A stretch of DNA of 5,333 nt from HIMB59 sp038124765 (GTDB lineage Bacteria > Pseudomonadota > Alphaproteobacteria > HIMB59). Shown piece after piece: positions 1 to 5,080 of the stretch. The stretch's first letter is position 1. Each line of letters starts with the position of its first letter. The notes beneath the pieces were generated by a model. It searched no databases, had not been told where the DNA came from, and was given only the letters and a program-made list of their open reading frames with translations. The translations under genes and the position numbers were made by a program. The stretch lies in NCBI GenBank assembly GCA_038124765.1, contig JAYPCO010000051.1, forward strand, positions 1-5,333, written 5' to 3'.

Positions 1-141
1 ACATATTCAATTAGCAACGGTATCGCACTTGCATTTATTGTTTATGTGATAGCAAAAATAATAAGTGGAAAATTTAGTGACTTAAATTCTGCAATTCTAA
101 TTATTGCTGGAGCTTCTTTAGTTCACTTTATTTTAGGTTAA
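1..141 (+). CDS. NCS2-family (AzgA-like) purine permease, C-terminal fragment
   Basis: This is the 3' end of a gene that begins before the window. Frame 1 is open from base 1 to the TAA at 139-141 and encodes 46 residues. The start (TYSISNGIALAFIVYV) resembles the last transmembrane region of AzgA/GhxP-type nucleobase permeases, whose C-termini carry a similar T-F-S-I-x-x-G-I-A-x-G-F pattern followed by a short polar loop (here SGKFSDLN) and a final hydrophobic helix (AILIIAGASLVHFILG). These proteins import hypoxanthine, guanine or adenine by proton symport across the inner membrane; the substrate cannot be read from this fragment. The gene converges with a purine phosphoribosyltransferase, consistent with uptake plus salvage. 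Its TAA shares the TTAA at 138-141 with the opposite gene's stop. The family call rests on a short stretch, so it is good but not certain. Confidence 0.72.
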   Translation, partial: TYSISNGIALAFIVYVIAKIISGKFSDLNSAILIIAGASLVHFILG

Positions 142-563
142 TCTTGTTCCCAGGGGAAAACAAGCCAATCGCTATCTTTAAAATCATAAAGATGCAGATC
201 GGCTTGTTTTTTTCCTGAAGTTTTAGCATACAAAACAACAAACTTTGAATTAGGCATCATTTCTTTAACGATCTTTGCCGTTTCACCACTATCTACTAAA
301 TCATCGATTACGACTAATTTTTTTAATGATTTTATTCTTTTAAAGATTTTAATATCCGATGCTCTTTTTCTTTTGGTGTAAGTTTTAAGCGCAATAACAT
401 CTATGTCTTGGATACCTAAATAATTTGCTATTATTGATCCAGGAATAAGACCACCTCTAGAAATTAGTATTAATTTTTCAGGATTAAATTTCTTTTTAAT
501 TATTTGAGCTAATTTTATACAATCAGTATGGATATCGTGATAGCTTAAAAAAACTTGTTTCAT
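138..563 (-). CDS. gpt: Xanthine/guanine phosphoribosyltransferase (Gpt-like)
   Basis: This cytosolic purine-salvage enzyme transfers phosphoribose from PRPP to xanthine, guanine or hypoxanthine, giving the nucleotide. Numbered from the ATG at 563-561, the 141-aa protein has the PPi-binding loop SRGGLIPG (residues 35-42), the PRPP motif VVIDDLVDSGET (84-95, with the Asp pair D87-D88), the purine-contacting Lys in LYAK (K114), and the C-terminal base-stacking region SDWLVFPW (W133, W138). The order and spacing follow E. coli Gpt (152 aa), but the C-terminus stops about ten residues earlier, just after the PW motif. A GTG directly upstream (566-564) is in frame. I prefer the ATG because a -10-like TATAAT (575-570) puts the transcript start at about that base, with no Shine-Dalgarno sequence. 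Hypoxanthine preference cannot be excluded. Its 3' end contains the permease terminator on the opposite strand. Confidence 0.88.
   Translation of the reverse strand: MKQVFLSYHDIHTDCIKLAQIIKKKFNPEKLILISRGGLIPGSIIANYLGIQDIDVIALKTYTKRKRASDIKIFKRIKSLKKLVVIDDLVDSGETAKIVKEMMPNSKFVVLYAKTSGKKQADLHLYDFKDSDWLVFPWEQD
157..213 (+). terminator. Rho-independent terminator of the permease, inside gpt
   Basis: A long hairpin has outer arms 157-170 (AAAACAAGCCAATC) and 197-210 (GATCGGCTTGTTTT), pairing over 14 positions with one mismatch. It continues inward with GC/GC (171-172 with 194-195) and ATCTTTA/TAAAGAT (174-180 with 187-193), closing on a 6-nt loop (181-186). A run of seven T follows at 207-213. On the + strand this begins 16 nt after the permease stop, so it is well placed to end that transcript. 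It lies wholly within the coding sequence for the last third of the convergent gpt. The folding is worked out by eye. Confidence 0.8.
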
Positions 564-569
564 CACGGG

Positions 570-575
570 ATTATA
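570..575 (-). promoter_or_regulatory. -10 box for gpt (leaderless start likely)
   Basis: On the - strand, 575-570 reads TATAAT, a perfect sigma-70 -10 hexamer. A start about seven bases downstream falls on or next to the gpt ATG at 563, so the mRNA would have essentially no leader; no Shine-Dalgarno sequence is visible. A weak -35 candidate, TTGCTT (597-592), lies 16 nt upstream, inside the first codons of the divergent gene. In AT-rich DNA such hexamers also arise by chance, but the only upstream non-coding DNA is this 23-bp gap. Confidence 0.55.
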
Positions 576-577
576 TT
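572..577 (+). promoter_or_regulatory. -10-like box for the gene starting at 587
   Basis: TATATT at 572-577 ends 9 nt before the ATG at 587, so a start 6-8 nt downstream would leave a leader of about 1-3 nt. It overlaps the opposite-strand TATAAT (575-570), so the two polymerases would compete for the same DNA. I found no convincing -35 hexamer at 16-18 nt and no Shine-Dalgarno sequence before the ATG. Confidence 0.4.
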
Positions 578-586
578 AAAAAATTC

Positions 587-1417
587 ATGAAAAGCAATTT
601 AGCTATATTAAGTTCTGATACTAAATCCATTAACTTTGTTCTTAAACATAAATTAGAAAATCATTTTAACTTATATGCTAATTCATCTCGAAATATTAAA
701 GATGCTGAACTTTTTTCTAAAAAATATAGTTTTGCAAAATATTATGGCTCTTATGAGGAACTAATAGATGATAAAAATATTGAATATGTAATAAATTTTT
801 TACCTTCAGGTATCAAATTTGAATATACATACCTTTTAATCAAAAAAGGTTTAAAAGTCATAACTAACTATCCAATAATATCTGCTTCAAAGGAAATCGA
901 TTATTTAAAGGAACTTAAGAATTCTCATTACGCTAATAATCTTTTTATGATAGACGATCTTAACGTTAAAAGCTTAAAAGAAAAAACTAAGCACAAACCA
1001 TTTCTAACTTATTTTAAAAATGTTAAATTACCCCTAGAAGAAAAAAACTCATTATCAAGTCAAGATATTCTCTTTGAATGTTGTCCTGACTTATTGTTTT
1101 ATTTAGACACTTATAAACATCAAAAAATCCAAATATCGAATATAGATTTAAAAAGGAATAGTCTGACAAACTCTATTGAATTTTTTAGATGCATTATTGA
1201 AATTAATTCAGATAAAAAACTTTTTGTCATTTTAGACTCTAATTCTGTTGAAAATATTCACTTATCAAACTTAGATATCAATCCCAATATAAAAGATGAT
1301 AATTTCTATAACTTTGAAGATTTTAAGAATTTTATAATTTTAAAAAAACCTTTTGATAATTTAAGTTATTTTCAATATGATCCCTTAAAATTATTACAAG
1401 AGGCTATTAATGAGTGA
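587..1417 (+). CDS. Degenerate Gfo/Idh/MocA-like oxidoreductase homologue
   Basis: The 276-aa protein looks like a decayed Gfo/Idh/MocA-family dehydrogenase, usually about 330-380 aa with an N-terminal Rossmann domain. Residues about 40-99 keep the family pattern: Ala-rich helix, SYEELIDDKNIEYVINFLP, then a helix and a GLKVITNYPI strand, parallel to the usual Y-x-x-x-x-E-L-L...P-x-x-x-H...G-K-H-V-l-x-E-K-P. Key residues are gone. The dinucleotide-binding GxGxxG is AILSSD (6-11), the E-K-P lysine motif is N94-Y95-P96, the P-x-x-x-H histidine is absent, and no D-x-G-x-H catalytic motif appears in the second half (around FECCPDLLFYLD, 163-174). The reading frame is intact with no internal stops, so it may be a binding or regulatory protein rather than an enzyme. 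The substrate is unknown. It overlaps the next gene by 8 nt, so the two are probably co-translated. Family resemblance is moderately sure; function is unknown. Confidence 0.6.
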   Translation: MKSNLAILSSDTKSINFVLKHKLENHFNLYANSSRNIKDAELFSKKYSFAKYYGSYEELIDDKNIEYVINFLPSGIKFEYTYLLIKKGLKVITNYPIISASKEIDYLKELKNSHYANNLFMIDDLNVKSLKEKTKHKPFLTYFKNVKLPLEEKNSLSSQDILFECCPDLLFYLDTYKHQKIQISNIDLKRNSLTNSIEFFRCIIEINSDKKLFVILDSNSVENIHLSNLDINPNIKDDNFYNFEDFKNFIILKKPFDNLSYFQYDPLKLLQEAINE

Positions 1418-1703
1418 AAATATAAATTTTTCTGTATCAGGATCTGAAACTTACTATCATAAAGATTGGCTTAAATCTAAAGGCTTTAAATGGGTTGCTT
1501 CATCAAAAAAATGGGAAAAAGCAAATATTTTAGAAATTGAGGCTGACCAATTATCTGAATACTGTAGAGAATTTGGTCTTTATTATGAGAGATCAGATAA
1601 AGGAATGCCAAAATTCGATTATGAAAATTACCTTTGGGACGGAAACATCCCAAATAAAGAGATTTGGTACGAGGATAAGAATTTACCAGACTCAACTAAT
1701 TAG
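1410..1703 (+). CDS. Small protein of unknown function, coupled to the upstream gene
   Basis: I do not recognise a characterised family for this 97-aa acidic, aromatic-rich protein. Start choice is well supported: AAGAGG at 1398-1403 is a good Shine-Dalgarno sequence 6 nt before the ATG, and the start overlaps the upstream stop (ATGAGTGA, 1410-1417), the arrangement expected for translational coupling. Residues about 15-37 (TYYHKDWLKSKGFKWVASSK, then KWEK) resemble the short motif 'h-K-D-x-L-K-x-x-G-a-x-W-d...k-x-W' found in DUF5710-like small domains and in some phage and plasmid proteins. That is a pattern resemblance only. The C-terminal half is rich in Trp, Tyr, Asp and Glu, with no membrane segment or signal peptide. 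Genetic coupling suggests it acts with the oxidoreductase-like protein before it. Confidence 0.75.
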   Translation: MSENINFSVSGSETYYHKDWLKSKGFKWVASSKKWEKANILEIEADQLSEYCREFGLYYERSDKGMPKFDYENYLWDGNIPNKEIWYEDKNLPDSTN

Positions 1704-1741
1704 AGTATTTAGTGAAGAAAAGCTGAAAATATTCCATAAAA

Positions 1742-1796
1742 AAAGAAAGCAAGTGCTACCAATAAAGCGATATAGTAGGGTACCTTGCTTTTTTTC
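1742..1796 (+). terminator. Terminator-like hairpin ending 5 nt before the DUF1015 start
   Basis: Arms 1742-1753 (AAAGAAAGCAAG) and 1784-1795 (CTTGCTTTTTTT) form a 12-bp stem with one G-U pair. After a small internal loop, TACC (1757-1760) pairs with GGTA (1779-1782), leaving an 18-nt loop (1761-1778). The T run at 1789-1795 makes it look like an intrinsic terminator for the 587-1703 gene pair. Because it ends right before ATG 1801, it could also act as an attenuator or hide the ribosome site of the serine operon. It is A-rich on the other arm, so it could also work on the - strand, where no gene needs it. Confidence 0.65.
1771..1776 (+). promoter_or_regulatory. -10-like TATAGT in the hairpin loop
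   Basis: TATAGT at 1771-1776 matches five of six bases of the -10 consensus. It would start transcription near 1783, giving a leader of about 18 nt for the DUF1015 gene without the complete hairpin. The -35 region at about 17 nt upstream (around AAGCAAG) is a poor match. This is a tentative reading, offered because no other space exists between the terminator and the start codon. Confidence 0.35.
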
Positions 1797-1800
1797 ATAG

Positions 1801-2943
1801 ATGAAACCATTAATACCAAATACTTATATTATAAACAATAACTATCTCCAACATATATTAACACCCAGTACTGATTTAATCGATTATAATTTTTCATCAG
1901 ATCAGTTTCATAAATTAAATCTTCTTCAAATTCTACGACCTGATATTTATTTTGATAAAAAGTTATCAGAGGATGAGTTTTATAATATCTCTAAAAATTA
2001 TTATCAAAAATTAATAGACTCTAATATGATATTAAAGTCGGACAATAGTTTTTTTCTTTATAGAATAGACTCTGATACTCATTCACAAACAGGATTAATT
2101 TCGCTTTTGAATATTCAAGATTATATTAATAGAAATATTAAACCTCATGAAAAAATTTTAGTTAAAAAAGGCCATGAGAGAGCGGAGCAGTTACAAAAAG
2201 TTAAATATCAAATATGCCCTATATATTTGTTTTATGATGATGAAAATATGAACTTAAATATTGATCTCCATCATAATAAAGTTCCTTTAATTAAGTTTAA
2301 ATCGGGTAAATATACTCATTCTATTTATAAAACTACTTCTGATTTCTCCTCTATTAATTTTAAAGAACTTTTTGTTGCCGACGGCCACCATAGAATTGAA
2401 GGTTTTGCGCAACTAGATATAGAAAGAGAAACTAAATTTATGGCTATTATTTTTCCTAAATCTCAATGCTCAAATTTAGCTTATAATAGGACTATTAAGT
2501 TTCCTCAAAATTTTGATAAGAATAATTTTTTAAATTCATTAGAGAAATATTTTAACGTTCAAGAACTTCAATATCATGAAAAAATTGAAAGATTTTTTAC
2601 TATTTATTATCAAGGTAAATACCTCAAAATTGATTTAAAAGATAACTTTTCAACATTTGGAGCTGACTGCATTGATTTTGGAGAATTTATTCTTAAGGAA
2701 ATATTAGATATTCAAGACGAAACCAATGATGATAAGGTCGAATTCGTCCCACCCACATTAGGTACAGATTATTTGATTAATCAAGTTGATACAGGTATAA
2801 AGGATTTATCAACTTTGATGAGACCAGTAAGCATGAATCTTGTTATGGACTTTGCTAGAAATAAAAAATTTATGCCTCCAAAAGCAACGTGGTTTGAACC
2901 AAAGCCTCTTGACGGTTTATTTTTTTATAACATTGTTGACTAA
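1801..2943 (+). CDS. DUF1015 family protein, first gene of serine operon
   Basis: The 380-aa protein belongs to the DUF1015 family (usually about 400-430 aa). Recognisable blocks in order are: an N-terminal region with LRPD (45-48); the IKPHEK segment (113-118) followed by KKGHERAEQLQ (122-132), the family's conserved 'kpHE...k..R...l' block; VADGHHRIEGF (192-202, core D194-G195-H196-H197-R198); and the C-terminal MPPKATWFEPKPLDG (358-372). The usual N-terminal P-P-Y-D motif is replaced by T-P-S-T-D (about 21-25), so this member is divergent. DGHHR resembles the phosphate-binding motif of the ParB/sulfiredoxin fold, which includes archaeal SerK, an ADP-dependent free serine kinase. Activity is otherwise not established to my knowledge. 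The gene is followed 35 nt later by serC and then serA, pointing to a role in phosphoserine or serine metabolism. No Shine-Dalgarno sequence is visible, and the ATG follows the hairpin ending near 1796. Confidence 0.88.
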   Translation: MKPLIPNTYIINNNYLQHILTPSTDLIDYNFSSDQFHKLNLLQILRPDIYFDKKLSEDEFYNISKNYYQKLIDSNMILKSDNSFFLYRIDSDTHSQTGLISLLNIQDYINRNIKPHEKILVKKGHERAEQLQKVKYQICPIYLFYDDENMNLNIDLHHNKVPLIKFKSGKYTHSIYKTTSDFSSINFKELFVADGHHRIEGFAQLDIERETKFMAIIFPKSQCSNLAYNRTIKFPQNFDKNNFLNSLEKYFNVQELQYHEKIERFFTIYYQGKYLKIDLKDNFSTFGADCIDFGEFILKEILDIQDETNDDKVEFVPPTLGTDYLINQVDTGIKDLSTLMRPVSMNLVMDFARNKKFMPPKATWFEPKPLDGLFFYNIVD

Positions 2944-2978
2944 ATTTTAAAATACATGAAGGGAAATTATAAATATAA

Positions 2979-4139
2979 ATGCAAAAACCAGTAGTAAAGC
3001 CAAATCATCCGTTTTTCTCATCCGGCCCATGTTCAAAAAGACCAGGATGGGATTTAAATACCTTAAATGATGCATTTCTTGGAAGATCTCATAGAGCTAA
3101 AAATGGTAAATCTAAGTTAAATGAAGTGATTATAAAATCTAAAGAAATTTTAGAACTACCTGATGACTATCTTGTTGGCATAGTACCCGCATCTGATACT
3201 GGTGCTATTGAAATGGCAATGTGGAGCTTATTAGGACCCAGGTCAGTTGATGTTTGTGGGTGGGAAACTTTTGGACTAACTTGGGTTAAAGATATCACTA
3301 AACAATTAAAGTTACCCAATGTAACAACTCATCAAACTTCTGAGTATGGCGAACTTCCTGATTTGACTAAAGTTAATTTTGACAACGATGTTGTATTTAC
3401 ATGGAATGGTACAACCTCAGGTGTTTGCGTACCTAATGCAGATTGGATACCTGAGAATAGATCAGGGCTAACTATTTGTGATGCAACTTCTGCAGTTTTT
3501 GCAATGGATATAGACTTTAAAAAACTTGATGTCATCACTTGGTCATGGCAGAAAGTATTAGGGGGAGAGGCTGCTCATGGAATGATAGCATTATCTCCTA
3601 AGGCAGTAGAGCGATTAGAAAGTCATGAACCCACATGGCCAATGCCAAAGATATTTCAATTAGCCAAGGGTAAGAAGCTTGATAAGGGTATTTTTGAAGG
3701 AGCTACAATTAACACTCCTTCGCTACTTGCTACTGAAGATGCAATAGATGCATTAAACTGGTGCAAAGAAATAGGTGGTCAGAAAGAGTTAATTTCTAGA
3801 TCTCAAGCAAATTTAAAAGTTATCAAAGACTGGATTGATGAAAGAGACTGGGTTAGTTTCCTTGCTAAAGACCCTAATACTTATTCATCTACTAGTATTT
3901 GTTTTAAGTTTACTCATTCTGATTTTGTTAAATTAGACGATGAAAATCAAAAAAAATTAGTAAAAGAACTATGCTCAATAATTGAAAAAGAAAACGCTGG
4001 TTATGATATTAACGCCTATAAAGATGCTCCCGCTGGTATTAGAATTTGGGGTGGCGCTACTGTTGAATCTAGCGATATAGCAAAATTACTTCCTTGGATT
4101 GAGTGGGCATTTTTTGAAACATTAGAAAGGTACAAATAA
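2979..4139 (+). CDS. serC: Phosphoserine aminotransferase
   Basis: This PLP enzyme transfers the amino group of glutamate to 3-phosphohydroxypyruvate, making O-phosphoserine, the second step of serine synthesis. The 386-aa protein is of the alphaproteobacterial/methanogen-type SerC subfamily rather than the E. coli type (362 aa). The diagnostic N-terminus FSSGPCSKRPGW (13-24) is followed by GRSHRA (35-40), SDTGAIEMAMWSLLG (72-86) around the PLP phosphate site, ICDATSA (166-172) with D168 for the pyridine nitrogen, TWSWQKVLGGEAAHG (187-201) with the Schiff-base K192, and the C-terminal AGIRIWGGATVE (352-363). All expected residues are present. The gene lies 35 nt after the DUF1015 gene and overlaps serA by 1 nt. 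The ribosome site is weak: AAGGGA (2959-2964) is 14 nt from the ATG. AT-rich TATAAA repeats (2968-2979) could hold an internal promoter, but I do not claim one. Confidence 0.97.
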   Translation: MQKPVVKPNHPFFSSGPCSKRPGWDLNTLNDAFLGRSHRAKNGKSKLNEVIIKSKEILELPDDYLVGIVPASDTGAIEMAMWSLLGPRSVDVCGWETFGLTWVKDITKQLKLPNVTTHQTSEYGELPDLTKVNFDNDVVFTWNGTTSGVCVPNADWIPENRSGLTICDATSAVFAMDIDFKKLDVITWSWQKVLGGEAAHGMIALSPKAVERLESHEPTWPMPKIFQLAKGKKLDKGIFEGATINTPSLLATEDAIDALNWCKEIGGQKELISRSQANLKVIKDWIDERDWVSFLAKDPNTYSSTSICFKFTHSDFVKLDDENQKKLVKELCSIIEKENAGYDINAYKDAPAGIRIWGGATVESSDIAKLLPWIEWAFFETLERYK

Positions 4140-5080
4140 TGAAAATTTTAATTTCTGATAAAATGAGCAATAAGGTGGAAGATGTTCTTAAATCTAAATC
4201 TATTGATTATGATATTAAAACTGACTTAAATCCTGAAGAGCTAAAAAATATTATTGATAGTTATGACGGTATTCTTATTAGATCTGCCACAAAACTGACT
4301 GCAGATATTTTAGAAAATTGTTCTAATTTAAAAGTTATTGGCAGAGCCGGAGTAGGCGTAGATAACGTAGATATTGAAACTGCAACTAAAAATAAAATAT
4401 TAGTAATGAATACACCATTAGGTAACTTAGAGGCGACTGCTGAACTATCAGTAGGATTGATGTTCTCACTTTTAAGGCATATACATCTTGCCAATGACTC
4501 TACTCACCAGGGTAAGTGGGAGAAATCTAAATTTATGGGAACTGAGCTTAAAGGTAAAACTTTAGGCATCGTAGGTTTTGGTAACATTGGTCAAAGAGTG
4601 GCAGAAATTTGTAATGTCATTGGTATGAAAGTTATAACAAATTCTAAATCTGCAACTGATCAAGATTTAGCCAAAGTTAACGCAGTCAAGGTATCAACTG
4701 AAAAACTTATCTCTGAATCAGATATTATTTCATTACATACAAAGTTAAATGATGAAACTAAAAATATGTTAAATAAAAATACAATAGCCTCTATGAAAAA
4801 AACTGCAGTTATAGTTAATTGTGCAAGAGGTGGTTTGATCAACGAGTCAGATTTAAAGGATGCTTTGAACAACGATATTATCGCAGGTGCTGCAATAGAT
4901 GTTTACGAAAAAGAACCAGCTACTGAAAATGTAATGTTTGGAGCTAAAAATTTACTTTTAACGCCACATTTAGGCGCTTCATCAAAAGAAGCACAATCTA
5001 ACGTTGCTATTGATGTTGCTAATCAAGTGGCAGATTATTTAAAGGATAATAAAATTATTAATAACGTTAATTCTTTTTAA
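4139..5080 (+). CDS. serA: D-3-phosphoglycerate dehydrogenase, short form
   Basis: This enzyme oxidises 3-phosphoglycerate to 3-phosphohydroxypyruvate, the first committed step of serine synthesis. The 313-aa protein contains only the substrate and nucleotide-binding domains. It lacks the C-terminal ACT and intervening domains of long SerA proteins (about 400-530 aa), so serine feedback inhibition through ACT is not possible. Motifs: IRSATKLT (47-54), GRAGVGVDNVD (68-78), the dinucleotide loop G146-F-G148-N-I-G151, and the catalytic trio R230 (NCARGG), E259 (EKEP) and H277 (TPHLGAS), with the same E-H spacing of 18 as human PHGDH. At the end of the second Rossmann strand the usual Asp is replaced by S169 followed by K170, hinting at NADP use. 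TAATG joins it to serC with 1-nt overlap, and AAAGG (4126-4130) lies 8 nt before the ATG. Another 2-hydroxyacid dehydrogenase role is possible, but the context favours SerA. Confidence 0.92.
   Translation: MKILISDKMSNKVEDVLKSKSIDYDIKTDLNPEELKNIIDSYDGILIRSATKLTADILENCSNLKVIGRAGVGVDNVDIETATKNKILVMNTPLGNLEATAELSVGLMFSLLRHIHLANDSTHQGKWEKSKFMGTELKGKTLGIVGFGNIGQRVAEICNVIGMKVITNSKSATDQDLAKVNAVKVSTEKLISESDIISLHTKLNDETKNMLNKNTIASMKKTAVIVNCARGGLINESDLKDALNNDIIAGAAIDVYEKEPATENVMFGAKNLLLTPHLGASSKEAQSNVAIDVANQVADYLKDNKIINNVNSF

Noticed and set aside
564..566. GTG start for gpt one codon upstream of the ATG
   Set aside because: The difference is one residue. The -10 box position puts the transcript start at about the ATG, and ATG is the commoner start, so GTG is less likely though not excluded.
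1486..1695. Open frame of 69 codons on the - strand opposite the 97-aa gene
   Set aside because: It lies wholly inside a better supported gene that has a good ribosome site and coupling. No recognisable protein pattern.
1537..1800. Open frame of 87 codons on the + strand running into the DUF1015 start
   Set aside because: It overlaps most of the 97-aa gene in another frame, has no family features or ribosome site, and its end is made of the hairpin before 1801. It is most likely a chance frame.
2944..2978. Separate promoter or serC-type leader RNA directly before serC
   Set aside because: The gap is only 35 nt, too short for a structured leader RNA. The TATAAA repeats there can be explained by base composition, and no -35 is visible.
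3332..3538. Open frame of 68 codons on the - strand inside serC
   Set aside because: It is antisense to a strongly conserved enzyme whose motifs cover this region, so it is a shadow.
4261..4494. Open frames on the - strand inside serA (also 4660-4872)
   Set aside because: They are antisense to conserved SerA motifs, with no ribosome sites or protein features; typical shadows in AT-rich coding DNA.
5061..5070. Short palindromic AT-rich stretches at the serA end (for example ATTAA...TTAAT)
   Set aside because: They are very short A/T repeats expected by chance at this composition and do not form a convincing terminator.
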